Shown here: positions 27,970-38,618 of the stretch, in pieces | Layout: each line of letters begins with the position of its first letter | How positions within the stretch are numbered: position 1 is the first letter of the stretch | NCBI RefSeq assembly: GCF_038595005.1 | Contig: NZ_CP151997.1 | Location: forward strand, 1,364,001 to 1,428,000 | Direction of reading: 5' to 3' | DNA: 64,000 nt | DNA from: Chryseomicrobium sp. FSL W7-1435 | GTDB lineage: Bacteria; Bacillota; Bacilli; Bacillales_A; Planococcaceae | Notes under the pieces: generated by a model | What the model was told of the DNA's origin: nothing | Database searches by the model: none | What the model saw: only the letters and a program-made list of their open reading frames with translations | Position numbers and translations under genes: made by a program

Positions 27970-28033
27970 TTGTTTTACAACTTAGACATCTGACATCTTG
28001 CGTGATAAGCTAAATGAAGAAATGCTGACGTGA

Positions 28034-29005
<972 letters not shown>

Positions 29006-29023
29006 GTGAGGAGATTATTGATT

Positions 29024-30784
29024 ATGCGAAAAACGAAGATTGTTTGTACGATTGGACCAGCCAGTGAAAGTGAGGAAATGTTAGAGAAGTTGATTTTAGC
29101 GGGTATGAATGTAGCTCGTCTAAACTTCTCTCACGGAAATCACGAGGAGCATGGGGCACGTATTTCACGAATTCGTACGGTGGCGGAGCGTTTAGACCGT
29201 ATTGTTGGGATTCTTTTAGACACGAAAGGCCCTGAAATTCGTACCCACAAAATGGAGAACGATTCTATTGAACTGACGACAGGTCAAAAAATTGCGATTT
29301 CTACAACAGAAGTACTTGGCAATGCTGAGGTATTCTCTATCACATACGATAAATTGATTGAAGATGTTTTCCCAGGATCTATAATCCTACTGGATGACGG
29401 TTTAATTGAATTACGCGTGGAATCTGTAGATGCTGAACAAGGCAAAATTTTCACGACTGTTATCAATGCAGGAACATTAAAAAACAACAAAGGCGTTAAC
29501 GTTCCCGGCGTATCTGTTCAGTTACCTGGAATGACAGAAAAAGATGCTCAAGACATTTTATTTGGTATCGAGCAAGACGTAGACTTTATCGCAGCTTCAT
29601 TTGTTCGTCGTGACACAGATGTGCTAGAAATTCGTCAACTTCTTGAAAAAAATGGCGGCGGTCACATTCAAATTGTACCGAAAATCGAAAACCAAGAAGG
29701 CGTCGACAATATTGATAAGATTTTAGAAGTGTCAGACGGCTTAATGGTAGCTCGTGGAGATCTAGGTGTAGAGATTCCAGCTGAAGAAGTGCCGTTAGTT
29801 CAAAAGAAATTAATTACTAAATGTAATCACCTAGGAAAGCCTGTTATCACAGCAACTCAAATGCTTGATTCTATGCAACGAAACCCACGTCCTACGCGTG
29901 CAGAAGCATCAGATGTTGCAAACGCCATCCTAGATGGCACAGATGCCATTATGTTATCTGGTGAAACAGCTGCTGGTATGTATCCGGTCGAATCTGTAGA
30001 AACAATGCATAAAATTGCAGTTCGCACTGAAAAAGCTGTAGACTATCGTTCAATCGTTGGAAAGTTAAGCAAAAAGCGTGATGTAAATATGACAGATGCC
30101 ATTGGTCAAGCGGTTGCTCACACGTCTCTTAACTTAAATGTAAAAGCAGTACTAGCACCAACAGAGAGCGGACATACCGCTAAAATGATTTCTAAATTCC
30201 GACCAGGTGTGCCGATTGTTGGCGTAACTTCTTCACCACGTCCAGCTCGTCAATTGTCATTAGTCTGGGGCGTTTATCCAATCATTGGTGCAAAAGCACA
30301 TACAACTGATGAGATTTTAGAAACTTCAATCGAAGAAAGCCTTGAAAAAGGATATGTTTCTCACGGCGATCTAGTAATCATTACTGCAGGTGTACCAGTA
30401 GGAAAAGCCGGAACAACGAACTTGATGAAAGTGCATATCATTGGTGATATGGTTGCTCGTGGTCAAGGAATTGGAAAAACTACAGCAATGGGTCAAGCTT
30501 ATGTAGTACAACCTGGTGATTTCGCAGACGCAGCTAAAGCAGAAGGCAAAATTCTTGTGACAGTTGGAAGTGACAAAGACATGGTGCCAGCTATTGAACG
30601 CTGTTCAGGCCTTATTGCAGAAGAAGGCGGGTTAACTAGTCATGCTGCTGTTGTTGGTTTAACGCTCGGCAAACCTGTAATCGTAGGCGTGGAAAATGCG
30701 ACTTCCTTGATTGAAAATGGTCAAGAACTTACAATAGATGCAGAGTCTGGTGTCATTTATCACGGTCAGGCCCATATCATTTAA
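29024..30784 (+). CDS. pyk: Pyruvate kinase with C-terminal PEP-utiliser domain
   Basis: The 586-residue protein has the canonical kinase core ([10 protein letters not shown]; the active-site [10 protein letters not shown] region; ATQMLDSM). It also has the additional C-terminal domain of about 110 residues typical of Bacillus-type enzymes ([20 protein letters not shown]). It makes pyruvate and ATP from PEP. ATG 29024 is preceded by GTGAGGAG; the frame opens six codons earlier. It is co-transcribed with pfkA. Confidence 0.97.
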   Translation: MRKTKIVCTIGPASESEEMLEKLILAGMNVARLNFSHGNHEEHGARISRIRTVAERLDRIVGILLDTKGPEIRTHKMENDSIELTTGQKIAISTTEVLGNAEVFSITYDKLIEDVFPGSIILLDDGLIELRVESVDAEQGKIFTTVINAGTLKNNKGVNVPGVSVQLPGMTEKDAQDILFGIEQDVDFIAASFVRRDTDVLEIRQLLEKNGGGHIQIVPKIENQEGVDNIDKILEVSDGLMVARGDLGVEIPAEEVPLVQKKLITKCNHLGKPVITATQMLDSMQRNPRPTRAEASDVANAILDGTDAIMLSGETAAGMYPVESVETMHKIAVRTEKAVDYRSIVGKLSKKRDVNMTDAIGQAVAHTSLNLNVKAVLAPTESGHTAKMISKFRPGVPIVGVTSSPRPARQLSLVWGVYPIIGAKAHTTDEILETSIEESLEKGYVSHGDLVIITAGVPVGKAGTTNLMKVHIIGDMVARGQGIGKTTAMGQAYVVQPGDFADAAKAEGKILVTVGSDKDMVPAIERCSGLIAEEGGLTSHAAVVGLTLGKPVIVGVENATSLIENGQELTIDAESGVIYHGQAHII

Positions 30785-30796
30785 GGACGTGATTTC

Positions 30797-31183
30797 GTGA
30801 AATGGATCATTTTAGCTGTATTATTGATTCCAATTACTGAACTGGTTTTATTTTTAACCGTTGGGAAAGCTATTGGCGTCTTTTGGACGCTAGGTTTGAT
30901 TTTGCTTTCGGGAGTCGTAGGAATCTATCTAGTCAAATCAGTTGGAATTCAAGCATTTAAAGATTTACCTCGTCAAATTGAACGAGGAGAACATCCAGCT
31001 AATACTGTAGTAGATGGTGTTCTTATCGGTATTGGTGCAGTATTAGTCTTACTACCAGGATTTTTAACAGACGCTGTAGGTATTTCACTTCTTATTCGCC
31101 CAACCCGTCAATTGTACCGTCCAGTAATTAATCGTTTCATTCAACGAAAAATTCGCAAAGGCAATATCGTTATTGTCCGTTAA
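30797..31183 (+). CDS. fxsA: FxsA family membrane protein
   Basis: A 128-residue protein with the FxsA-type hydrophobic core: an N-terminal segment (about 2-22), GLILLSGVVGIYLVKSVG and a third segment near 75-95. A basic tail follows. FxsA in E. coli relieves exclusion of phage T7 by F; the cellular role is unknown. It follows pyk after 12 bases and shares the terminator at 31187-31217. In B. subtilis the equivalent is ytzA. Confidence 0.88.
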   Translation: MKWIILAVLLIPITELVLFLTVGKAIGVFWTLGLILLSGVVGIYLVKSVGIQAFKDLPRQIERGEHPANTVVDGVLIGIGAVLVLLPGFLTDAVGISLLIRPTRQLYRPVINRFIQRKIRKGNIVIVR

Positions 31184-31186
31184 TTT

Positions 31187-31217
31187 TGAGCCTGTCCCGT
31201 TTAGTGGACAGGCTCTT
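31187..31217. terminator. Bidirectional terminator between fxsA and ytvI
   Basis: AGCCTGTCC pairs with GGACAGGCT around CGTTTAGT, followed by CTTTTT. The minus-strand arm lies inside the last codons of ytvI. Confidence 0.8.
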
Positions 31218-32148
31218 TTTCTAGTTGTATATACCCCGCAATGACAAAACAGATGGGAATCAGCAAGAACCCTTTTACTCCTAATAAGAGTAAGGAGCTA
31301 GATAATATGAGCAACACCACTAATGCAGGGAGTTGCACTCTTTGCTTCCAAAGTAGAGGTTCAAGTAAATGACGTGTTAAAACTAATAAGAAAAAGAACA
31401 GCAGTGTCAGAAGAGCTTCCAAAGTATGTGATGTAGTAAAGAAATAAAAACTTAAGGGCAAGTAAAAAATGCTCACGCCTAAAAATGGTATGACATCTAA
31501 AATGGCGATGCCTAAGCCGACAAGAAAAGCATGAGGGAACTGAATAACAAGTAAAAACAAGGAGCTTGCTAGCCAAGTCACTCCAATTAAAATAAATTCA
31601 TTTCTAAAGAAAAGAGTTGTGACGGTCTGTGCTTGTTGAACAACGGGTCGAAGTGACACTTGCTTTCGTTTGGGTAACCAAGCAATGATCCAATTGGGTT
31701 GTTTCGTAAACGTGATAAGTGCTAATAGGAAGAGGGAGAGGAACAGCGCGCATTCCATAATAAATGCACTGGAAAGTTGTATCGAACTAACTACAGTTTC
31801 TGCCGATAAATAACTTTCTAATTGGGTGACAATTTTTTCTGTCCAACTACTTGTAGAAAAATTGCCGGTCATTTCTGATTGCAATGTATGCAGTAGAGAG
31901 AGAAGACCCTTAAATGCAAAAGTAAGTTCTTGTTGAAGAAGAGGTGTGAATTTCCAGATGCCAAAACCTATCACTAAAAGGCAACTACTGAAAAGCACTT
32001 TATGGCGCATCGTCCATGTGACAAGCGGGGCAAGAGTAAAGGCTAAAAATAGCGCTGTGTAAATGGGTGTCAAATAGTAAAGAAAGAGAGTCAAACCGCA
32101 GAAAAACAACATAATATAGATGTATTTTCTATCCGTGTTTTTCATCAA
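31201..32148 (-). CDS. ytvI: AI-2E/YtvI-family membrane protein
   Basis: A 315-residue protein with about eight membrane segments arranged as in the AI-2E exporter (DUF20) family. PHAFLVGLGIAILDVIPFLG near residues 213-232 is the family signature. B. subtilis ytvI lies at the same place. Some relatives act as Na+/H+ antiporters or export signals; the substrate here is unknown. Confidence 0.8.
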   Translation of the reverse strand: MMKNTDRKYIYIMLFFCGLTLFLYYLTPIYTALFLAFTLAPLVTWTMRHKVLFSSCLLVIGFGIWKFTPLLQQELTFAFKGLLSLLHTLQSEMTGNFSTSSWTEKIVTQLESYLSAETVVSSIQLSSAFIMECALFLSLFLLALITFTKQPNWIIAWLPKRKQVSLRPVVQQAQTVTTLFFRNEFILIGVTWLASSLFLLVIQFPHAFLVGLGIAILDVIPFLGVSIFYLPLSFYFFTTSHTLEALLTLLFFFLLVLTRHLLEPLLWKQRVQLPALVVLLILSSSLLLLGVKGFLLIPICFVIAGYIQLEKEPVH

Positions 32149-32212
32149 TTACATCCAATCTTTTCAAATATTTAGGAAATTAACTAACAAACAATTGTTA
32201 TTTATTTATAAA

Positions 32213-32255
32213 TTCAAGCGTTTTCATTCACAAACCCGCCATAATTAGCTATAAT
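32213..32255 (+). promoter_or_regulatory. citZ promoter with cre-like site
   Basis: TTCAAGCGTTTTCA (32213-32226) matches the cre consensus at 12 of 14 positions and sits just upstream of a TATAAT (32250-32255) with no strong -35. CcpA repression of citZ is known in B. subtilis, and the arrangement fits it. Confidence 0.5.
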
Positions 32256-32308
32256 ACGAAAGTAAGGTTGTTGAGGTACATACGAAACAATTCAAAGGAG
32301 AGAGACAC

Positions 32309-33424
32309 ATGACATCCACACGTGGACTTGAAGGTGTTGTAGCGACACAATCAGCGATCAGCTCAATTATTGACGATACGTTGACTTATGTTGGCTATGA
32401 CATTGATGATTTAACGAACAACGCAAGCTTTGAAGAAGTTGTCTACCTTTTATGGCACAAGCGTCTTCCTAAGCACGCTGAATTAGCAGAACTTAAGCAA
32501 CAGCTTGCTGACCATATGGCAGTTCCTGCTGAAGTTTTAGCTCATTTTAAAACATATGACATTCAATCTGTACACCCAATGACAGCATTGCGTACAGCAG
32601 TTTCTATGCTTGGTCTATTTGACGAAGCAGCAGAAGACATGTCAGATGAAGCTAACTACTTAAAAGCAATTAAGCTACAAGCAAAATTACCAACATTAGT
32701 AACAGCATTTGCTCGTGTTCGTAAAGGCGAAGAGCCAATCCAGCCTCGTCACGATTTAACATACGCGGCTAACTTCTTATACATGCTTTCTGGTAAAGAG
32801 CCAGAAGCAATTGAAATTGAAGCGTTCGACAAAGCACTTGTTTTACATGCAGACCATGAGTTAAATGCTTCTACATTCACTGCACGTGTATGTGTCGCAA
32901 CACTTTCTGACATGTATTCTGGTGTAGTTGCTGCTATCGGAGCTTTAAAAGGACCACTTCACGGCGGTGCAAACGAGCAAGTAATGAAGATGTTATCTGA
33001 AATCGGCTCAGTAGAGAACGTAGAGAGCTACATTCAAAACAAACTTGACAACAAAGAAAAAATTATGGGCTTCGGTCACCGCGTATATCGCAATGGCGAC
33101 CCTCGTGCAAAACACCTTCGCGAAATGTCACAAAAGTTGACGACTTTACGCGGAGAGTCGAAATGGTACGAGATGTCTGTTAAAATTGAAGAGCTAGTAA
33201 CTGGCCAGAAGAAACTTCCACCAAATGTGGATTTCTATTCGGCATCAGTGTACCACTCATTGAATATTGATCATGACTTGTTCACACCAATCTTCGCGGT
33301 TTCCCGTGTATCTGGTTGGACAGCTCACATTTTAGAGCAATATTCAGACAACCGTCTCATTCGCCCACGTGCTGAATATACAGGACCTGGCATGCAGACT
33401 TACGTACCGATTGACGAGCGCTAA
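32309..33424 (+). CDS. citZ: Citrate synthase
   Basis: A 371-residue type I-like bacterial citrate synthase of the Bacillus CitZ class. Active-site regions GPLHGGANEQV, MGFGHRVYRNGDPRA and the aspartate-bearing NVDFYSASVYHSL are present. It condenses oxaloacetate and acetyl-CoA. AAAGGAGAGAG precedes the ATG. The gene is followed by icd. Confidence 0.96.
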   Translation: MTSTRGLEGVVATQSAISSIIDDTLTYVGYDIDDLTNNASFEEVVYLLWHKRLPKHAELAELKQQLADHMAVPAEVLAHFKTYDIQSVHPMTALRTAVSMLGLFDEAAEDMSDEANYLKAIKLQAKLPTLVTAFARVRKGEEPIQPRHDLTYAANFLYMLSGKEPEAIEIEAFDKALVLHADHELNASTFTARVCVATLSDMYSGVVAAIGALKGPLHGGANEQVMKMLSEIGSVENVESYIQNKLDNKEKIMGFGHRVYRNGDPRAKHLREMSQKLTTLRGESKWYEMSVKIEELVTGQKKLPPNVDFYSASVYHSLNIDHDLFTPIFAVSRVSGWTAHILEQYSDNRLIRPRAEYTGPGMQTYVPIDER

Positions 33425-33433
33425 TCAGTACGA

Positions 33434-33469
33434 CGAGGGCTACCGCATTTTATGCGTCTAGCCCTTTAC
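33434..33469 (+). terminator. Attenuator-like hairpin between citZ and icd
   Basis: GAGGGCTA near 33436 pairs with TAGCCCTTT near 33459, with GCAT/ATGC inside. The following tract is only weakly T-rich, so it may process or attenuate rather than stop transcription. Confidence 0.45.
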
Positions 33470-33493
33470 TCATGACCTTTAGGAGGAATAACA

Positions 33494-34759
33494 ATGACAA
33501 ACGGTAAAATTACAGTAGAAAACGGTGTACTTAACGTACCCAATGAACCAATCATTCCATTCATCGAAGGCGACGGCACTGGCCCAGATATCTGGAACGC
33601 AGCAGTACGCGTTTTAGACGCTTCTGTTGAAAAAGCTTACAACGGCGAAAAGAAGATTCAGTGGAAAGAAGTACTTGCTGGTGAAAAAGCATTCAACCAA
33701 ACGGGTGAGTGGTTGCCACAAGAAACTTTAGACACAATCAATGAGTACCTTCTTGCTATTAAAGGACCTCTTACAACACCAATCGGTGGAGGAATTCGCT
33801 CATTAAACGTTGCACTACGTCAAGAACTTGACCTATATGCTTGTGTACGTCCAGTACGCTACTTCGACGGTGTTCCTTCACCAGTTCGTCGTCCAGAAGA
33901 TACAAACATGGTCATCTTCCGTGAAAACACAGAAGATATCTATGCAGGTATTGAGTATGCTAAAGGTTCAGACGAAGTGAAAAAATTAATCGACTTCTTA
34001 CAAAGCGAAATGGGCGTTAAAAACATCCGTTTCCCTGAAACTTCTGGAATCGGGATCAAACCAGTTTCTGAAGAAGGTACAAAGCGTTTAGTACGTGCTT
34101 CTCTTGAGTATGCAATCAAAGAAAACCGCGAATCATTAACTCTTGTTCACAAAGGTAACATCATGAAGTTCACTGAAGGAGCTTTCAAGAACTGGGGCTA
34201 TGAAGTGGCTGAGCAAGAATTCGGCGATAAAGTATTCACTTGGAATCAGTATGACAAAATTAAAGAAGGTCAAGGCACAGAAGCTGCTGACAAAGCACAA
34301 AGCGATGCACTTGCTTCTGGAAAAATCCTTGTAAAAGATTCAATTGCTGATATCTTCTTACAACAAATCTTAACGCGTCCTAAAGAGTTCGATGTTGTTG
34401 CAACAATGAACCTTAACGGAGATTACATTTCTGACGCATTAGCTGCACAAGTTGGTGGTATCGGGATCGCACCTGGTGCTAACATCAACTACATCACAGG
34501 TCACGCTATTTTCGAAGCGACTCACGGGACGGCTCCAAAATATGCAGGTCTTGATAAAGTAAACCCTTCATCTGTTATTCTTTCAGGCGTTTTAATGCTT
34601 GAGCACTTAGGATGGACAGAAGCTGCTAAATTGATCATGGATTCTATGGAAAAATCAATTGCTGCTAAAGTGGTAACTTATGATTTTGCTCGTTTAATGG
34701 ATGGCGCTACAGAAGTTAAGTGTTCTGAGTTTGCTGACGAATTAATTAAAAACATGTAA
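33494..34759 (+). CDS. icd: Isocitrate dehydrogenase (NADP)
   Basis: A 421-residue NADP-dependent enzyme. It has [14 protein letters not shown], the isocitrate-binding and phosphorylatable-serine region [19 protein letters not shown] and [11 protein letters not shown]. It oxidatively decarboxylates isocitrate to 2-oxoglutarate. TAGGAGGAATAAC gives the ribosome site. In B. subtilis mdh follows; here a strong terminator and the 1 kb repeat element follow instead. Confidence 0.96.
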   Translation: MTNGKITVENGVLNVPNEPIIPFIEGDGTGPDIWNAAVRVLDASVEKAYNGEKKIQWKEVLAGEKAFNQTGEWLPQETLDTINEYLLAIKGPLTTPIGGGIRSLNVALRQELDLYACVRPVRYFDGVPSPVRRPEDTNMVIFRENTEDIYAGIEYAKGSDEVKKLIDFLQSEMGVKNIRFPETSGIGIKPVSEEGTKRLVRASLEYAIKENRESLTLVHKGNIMKFTEGAFKNWGYEVAEQEFGDKVFTWNQYDKIKEGQGTEAADKAQSDALASGKILVKDSIADIFLQQILTRPKEFDVVATMNLNGDYISDALAAQVGGIGIAPGANINYITGHAIFEATHGTAPKYAGLDKVNPSSVILSGVLMLEHLGWTEAAKLIMDSMEKSIAAKVVTYDFARLMDGATEVKCSEFADELIKNM

Positions 34760-34768
34760 TTGCTCATT

Positions 34769-34801
34769 TCCGGATCCTCTTTAGAGGGTCCGGTTTTTTG
34801 A
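34769..34801 (+). terminator. icd terminator
   Basis: CCGGATCCTC pairs with GAGGGTCCGG (one mismatch) around TTTA, followed by six T. Confidence 0.8.
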
Positions 34802-34830
34802 TTTATAGCTACTTGTTTAATTTAACTGGG

Positions 34831-35025
34831 ATTTGAAATCTCTCCACCCAGAATAGCATCCATCAAGAGAATTTTACTAAATCGAATTAAGAGGCATTTG
34901 AAGTCCCTTCACCCAGAACAGCATCCATCAAGAGAATTTTACTAAATCGATTTAAGGGGCATTTGAAATCTCTCCACCCAGAACAGCATCCATCAAGAGA
35001 ATTTTACTAAATCGATTTAAGAGGC
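34831..35025 (+). repeat. Three exact-period 65-bp tandem repeats, element B
   Basis: ATTTGAA begins units at 34831, 34896 and 34961, and the long hairpin starts in register at 35026. Units share CCACCCAGAA, GCATCCATCAAGAGAATTTT and TACTAAATCGA and are more than 90 percent alike by eye, so this amplification is recent. Confidence 0.9.
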
Positions 35026-35207
35026 ATTTGAAGTCCCTCCACCCAGAACACCATTTCCTAGGTGAGTTTCTGCGAGCCTCCCCACGTCAGCCGAAGGGAG
35101 AGCGCTTTCGGCTGCGTTGCCGGGTCTCGGCAAAACTCAGTTGGCCTGGGAAATGGTAACCTGGCTTCCAGGACTTCAAATTGATTAAGTTAGTGGCATT
35201 GAATCTG

Positions 35208-35398
35208 TGATGAGCGAAAAAATCGCTGTGATGAAGGAAAAAATTATTCTGATGAGTGATTTAAATTCGTGATGAGCGAAAAAAACGCTGTGATGAAGGA
35301 TTAAACCGTTCTGATGAGTGATTTATAATGGTGATGAGCGAAAAACGTGCTGTGATGATGGATTAAACTATTCTGATGAGTGATTTAAATAGTGATGA
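35208..35398 (+). repeat. TGATGA hairpin array, element B
   Basis: Ten TGATGA motifs occur in 191 bases, with TGATGAGC recurring at 35208, 35270, 35332 and 35393 (61-62 bp period). Small stems alternate with the motifs, for example AGCGA (35213-35217) with TCGCT (35223-35227) around an A-rich loop; later units keep the AGCG/CGCT pairing. Confidence 0.85.
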
Positions 35399-35738
35399 GC
35401 ATTAATAGTGATATCATGAACACTCACAGAGACAAACCAACTAAAATGGTCAAGATCTTACTAGTAAGGGCTTTAAGTATTAAAGGTTTTGCCTTTAAAA
35501 AAGCAATGACCTCCATCTCGCTGACCTACACTGTGTTTGGTTCATTACTCAATCGAGCCTCGCGTTAGCGCAGCGGTTTTCTAGCTTGTAAAATCGAGCA
35601 AAACTTGAAAAACACTAGATAAGTTTAGGCAGAGCCGACTCGAAAAAGTTGCAAGTCACCACTTCCTGAAAAAAAGAACTTCAACTAACCAGATGCAACT
35701 GGAGAAGCTTGTGTATGTTCGAACTAAGAAGATTCGCG

Positions 35739-35780
35739 CTTGGTCCGCTCGATTTGAGCGGGCCAAGTCCTTTTCGTTCT
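35739..35780 (+). terminator. Terminal hairpin of element B
   Basis: CTTGGTCCGCTC (35739-35750) pairs with GAGCGGGCCAAG (35756-35767), 12 bp with one G-U, followed by TCCTTTTCGTTCTT. The stem differs from that of copy A by paired substitutions. Confidence 0.6.
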
Positions 35781-35957
35781 TAATTTGAACTTGAAAGCAA
35801 GCTTCGTAAGATTCATCTGGATTAGGAGAAGTTCATTCCCTGATCTTATCGTTTTGACTTTGAACTTTTAAAGAGACAAGTCCGAATTTTATTACACTAG
35901 CGAGCAATTGCCTTTCTTGTTACACTAGAAGCAAAGGGATGAATGGAGGAATTGCTC

Positions 35958-36434
35958 GTGTTACTAGGGAAGAAACGAAAACTCGGCAGAAAAATTGAAG
36001 ACATGTCAGTAGGCGAGAAACTCGTAATTACTGAAAAAATTGAAGATAAAGATTTACTCTTATATTTAGGCCTTACCAATGATGCAAATCCACTCTATAT
36101 TCAACATGACTATGCCATGAAAACGCCGTTCGGGAAACCTATCGTCCCGACAATCATGTTAACGGGGATTGTCACATCAGCAGTATCCAAATACATGCCG
36201 GGCCCAGGCTCCCATGTCTTTCAACAGAACCTATCGTTTCCAAACCCAAGCTTTCATTACGACACGCTTGAATTTATTTTCGAAGTAACAGATGTAAAGA
36301 CGGAAACCAACCAAGTTATTGTTGCTGTAGAAGCGAAGAATGAAGCAGGTGAATTGGTAGTTACAGGAGAGATGCATGTCAGTCCCCCTAAATTATCAAA
36401 CCGTATGATGGAACAATCGATGGAGAATTTCTAG
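35958..36434 (+). CDS. MaoC-like hotdog-fold protein
   Basis: A 158-residue single hotdog domain. The region matching the (R)-enoyl-CoA hydratase motif reads LTNDANPLYIQHDYA, so the aspartate is kept but the usual catalytic histidine position is tyrosine. That weakens a hydratase call; an acyl-thioester-binding or different dehydratase role is possible. GTG 35958 after GGAGGAATTGCTC is the best start. The gene lies just before phoPR, where Bacillus relatives carry a MaoC-type gene next to mdh. Confidence 0.75.
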   Translation: MLLGKKRKLGRKIEDMSVGEKLVITEKIEDKDLLLYLGLTNDANPLYIQHDYAMKTPFGKPIVPTIMLTGIVTSAVSKYMPGPGSHVFQQNLSFPNPSFHYDTLEFIFEVTDVKTETNQVIVAVEAKNEAGELVVTGEMHVSPPKLSNRMMEQSMENF

Positions 36435-36481
36435 AACTCAGGTTTGAAAAGGGGTTTTCATATCACTGAGGAGGAACGACA

Positions 36482-37186
36482 ATGGCTAAAATTCTTGTAG
36501 TGGAAGACGAACAATCTATACAAACATTACTCACATATAATCTAAAAGATGCGGGCTACGAGGTAATTAACGCGACTGATGGCCGCGAAGGGTTAGAAAA
36601 AGCGCAGAATGAACAGCCCGATCTCATATTATTGGATTGGATGCTCCCTCATATGGACGGCATGGATATTTGTAAAAATTTAAGACTGCAGAAGAACCAA
36701 GTGCCAATTATCATGCTTACAGCAAAAGATGCAGAGTTTGATAAAGTACTAGGGTTAGAATTAGGCGCAGATGATTATATGACTAAACCATTTAGTCCTC
36801 GTGAAGTGTTAGCGCGTGTCAAAGCACTTCTTAGAAGGTCGCAATTGAGCGACCAAGTGGATTTCAACGGGGAGAAAAAGTATCAGTTCGGGGATCTCGT
36901 CATTTATCCTGAACGTTTTGAAGTCGTCAAAAACGGAGAAAGTTTGGAGTTTACCCCAAAAGAATTTGAGCTACTTGTCTATTTAGTGGAAAATAAAAAT
37001 CGTGTACTGACACGTGATCAGTTGTTGAGTTCTGTGTGGAATTATGACTTTGCGGGGGACACACGCATTGTGGATGTCCATGTCAGTCATGTTCGCGAGA
37101 AGATTGAAGAGAATAGTCGTAAGCCGTTTTATATTAAAACCATTCGTGGCCTTGGATACAAATTTGAGGAGCCGAAAAAAGGATGA
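36482..37186 (+). CDS. phoP: Response regulator PhoP, OmpR family
   Basis: A 234-residue regulator with a receiver domain (phospho-accepting Asp52 in LLDWMLPHMDG) and a C-terminal OmpR-type winged helix ending RGLGYKFEEP. It controls phosphate-starvation genes and cell-wall teichoic acid genes in Bacillus. It overlaps phoR by four bases. Position ahead of polA supports the PhoP name over other OmpR regulators such as WalR. Confidence 0.9.
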   Translation: MAKILVVEDEQSIQTLLTYNLKDAGYEVINATDGREGLEKAQNEQPDLILLDWMLPHMDGMDICKNLRLQKNQVPIIMLTAKDAEFDKVLGLELGADDYMTKPFSPREVLARVKALLRRSQLSDQVDFNGEKKYQFGDLVIYPERFEVVKNGESLEFTPKEFELLVYLVENKNRVLTRDQLLSSVWNYDFAGDTRIVDVHVSHVREKIEENSRKPFYIKTIRGLGYKFEEPKKG

Positions 37187-38604
37187 AAACATTCTATAGT
37201 CGACTTTTGTTCGTTTTTGCTGTCCTTCATGCTGTGATGCTTGCTTCTTTAGGCATCGTGCTTGGACAGCTTTTTCCTATTGTGTTTGAGCAACGCATGA
37301 ATGTGGACCGTGAAGATCTTTATTTATTTTATATCGTCTTATTCATTGTGCTGGGCATCTTCTTTTTAGTGTCCCTTTGGGTCGCCAGTATTGTACTTGC
37401 TCGGTATATCAAGCCTATTGATGACATCTCCCATACCGCGATTCAATTAGCGGATGGAGATTACACTGCACGAGTATTTGAAGATGAATTGACGGGAATC
37501 ACACCGCTAACACACTCCTTGAATGTTTTAGCGCGGAATCTACAAGAAATGTCGCAGCAACGAGAGAGTGAGCAAGAGCGACTCAAAACACTTATTGAGA
37601 CAATGGGCTCTGGTCTGATTGTGTTAGGACGTTCGGGAAATATCAGTATCATGAATAAAACGTTTGGTGGATTGTTCGGCTTGCACTTTGATAAAGTGCG
37701 ATCTCGGAACTACCAAGATATAGGACTGCCTGAAGAATTGCAGGCGTTTGCCTATCAATTGCTGATGACTGAGACGCCAACACGGCAACAACTCCAGCTT
37801 CAAACAGCGAAAGGGTTGCGCTATACAGAATGCTACGGTGCGCCTGTAATTGGTGAATATGGCAAGTGGCTAGGAATGGTCATAGTCATTCATGATATAA
37901 CAGAGTTAAAACGATTAGAGAAAGTACGACAAGACTTTGTGGCCAACGTATCGCATGAGCTGAAAACTCCCGTGACCTCAATCAAAGGATTCACAGAGAC
38001 CTTGCTTTACGGGGCCTATCAAAAAGAAGAGACCTTGCTAGAATTCCTAGAAATCATTAAACTAGAGAGCGACCGTCTTCAGCTTTTAATAGATGATCTA
38101 CTGGACCTTTCAAAAATGGAGCAACAAGCTTTTGTCTTATCCAAAGCTCCAGTGTCTATCGATATGCTATTCCAGCGTGCTTTACAAATCACTAGTCAAG
38201 CGTCAGCAGCTAAAGACATTCATCCTGTGATTGAGGAAGGGCAGCATCTGCTAGTAAAAGGCGATGAAAATCGCTTACTTCAAGTCGTCGTCAATCTCGT
38301 AAGCAATGCCATTACGTACTCAAGCTCTCATACAGCCATCGCCCTATCAAGTTACAGAGAAGGGCAGTTTGGAGTCCTAGTCATTCGTGATGAAGGAATA
38401 GGTATAAGTTCAGATGAGCTTTCCCGAATTTTTGAACGTTTTTACCGCGTCGATAAAGCACGTTCTCGCAACAGTGGGGGAACAGGGCTTGGGTTAGCCA
38501 TAGTAAAGCACTTGGTGGAAGCCCATCAAGGAAAAATTGAAGTGGAAAGTGAAGTGGGCAAAGGAACAACTTTTCGTGTGTTCATCCCGATTGCCACTAT
38601 CTAG
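37183..38604 (+). CDS. phoR: Sensor histidine kinase PhoR with a minimal extracytoplasmic loop
   Basis: A 473-residue kinase, about 100 residues shorter than B. subtilis PhoR. Two membrane segments (about 8-33 and 47-73) are separated by only about 13 residues, so the extracytoplasmic PDC-like domain is missing. HAMP (about 75-125), PAS (about 135-240), the H-box with His258 (VANVSHELKTP) and the ATPase (VVNLVSNAITYS; GTGLGLAIVKHL) follow. Sensing is therefore probably by the intracellular PAS or membrane region. Confidence 0.9.
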   Translation: MKTFYSRLLFVFAVLHAVMLASLGIVLGQLFPIVFEQRMNVDREDLYLFYIVLFIVLGIFFLVSLWVASIVLARYIKPIDDISHTAIQLADGDYTARVFEDELTGITPLTHSLNVLARNLQEMSQQRESEQERLKTLIETMGSGLIVLGRSGNISIMNKTFGGLFGLHFDKVRSRNYQDIGLPEELQAFAYQLLMTETPTRQQLQLQTAKGLRYTECYGAPVIGEYGKWLGMVIVIHDITELKRLEKVRQDFVANVSHELKTPVTSIKGFTETLLYGAYQKEETLLEFLEIIKLESDRLQLLIDDLLDLSKMEQQAFVLSKAPVSIDMLFQRALQITSQASAAKDIHPVIEEGQHLLVKGDENRLLQVVVNLVSNAITYSSSHTAIALSSYREGQFGVLVIRDEGIGISSDELSRIFERFYRVDKARSRNSGGTGLGLAIVKHLVEAHQGKIEVESEVGKGTTFRVFIPIATI

Positions 38605-38618
38605 TTTGGAGGAACAGC

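Larger units (their letters stand above)
34829..35850 (+). ncRNA. Candidate large structured non-coding RNA element, copy B
   Basis: This gap between icd and the MaoC-like gene repeats the modules of copy A in order and strand: 65-bp units, the long hairpin (35026-35036 with 35171-35181; 35088-35097 with 35105-35114), a TGATGA array, the conserved core (CTTACTAGTAAG at about 35456, AGGCAGAGCCGACTC), a terminal hairpin (35739-35767) and one tail unit. In the outer stem AAATCC/GGATTT of copies A and C becomes AAGTCC/GGACTT here, a compensatory pair change. No open frame of substance is present. Confidence 0.65.

Noticed and set aside
35208-35398. CRISPR-like array
   Set aside because: The repeats are short and imperfect, the spacers are themselves repeated, and there are no cas genes.
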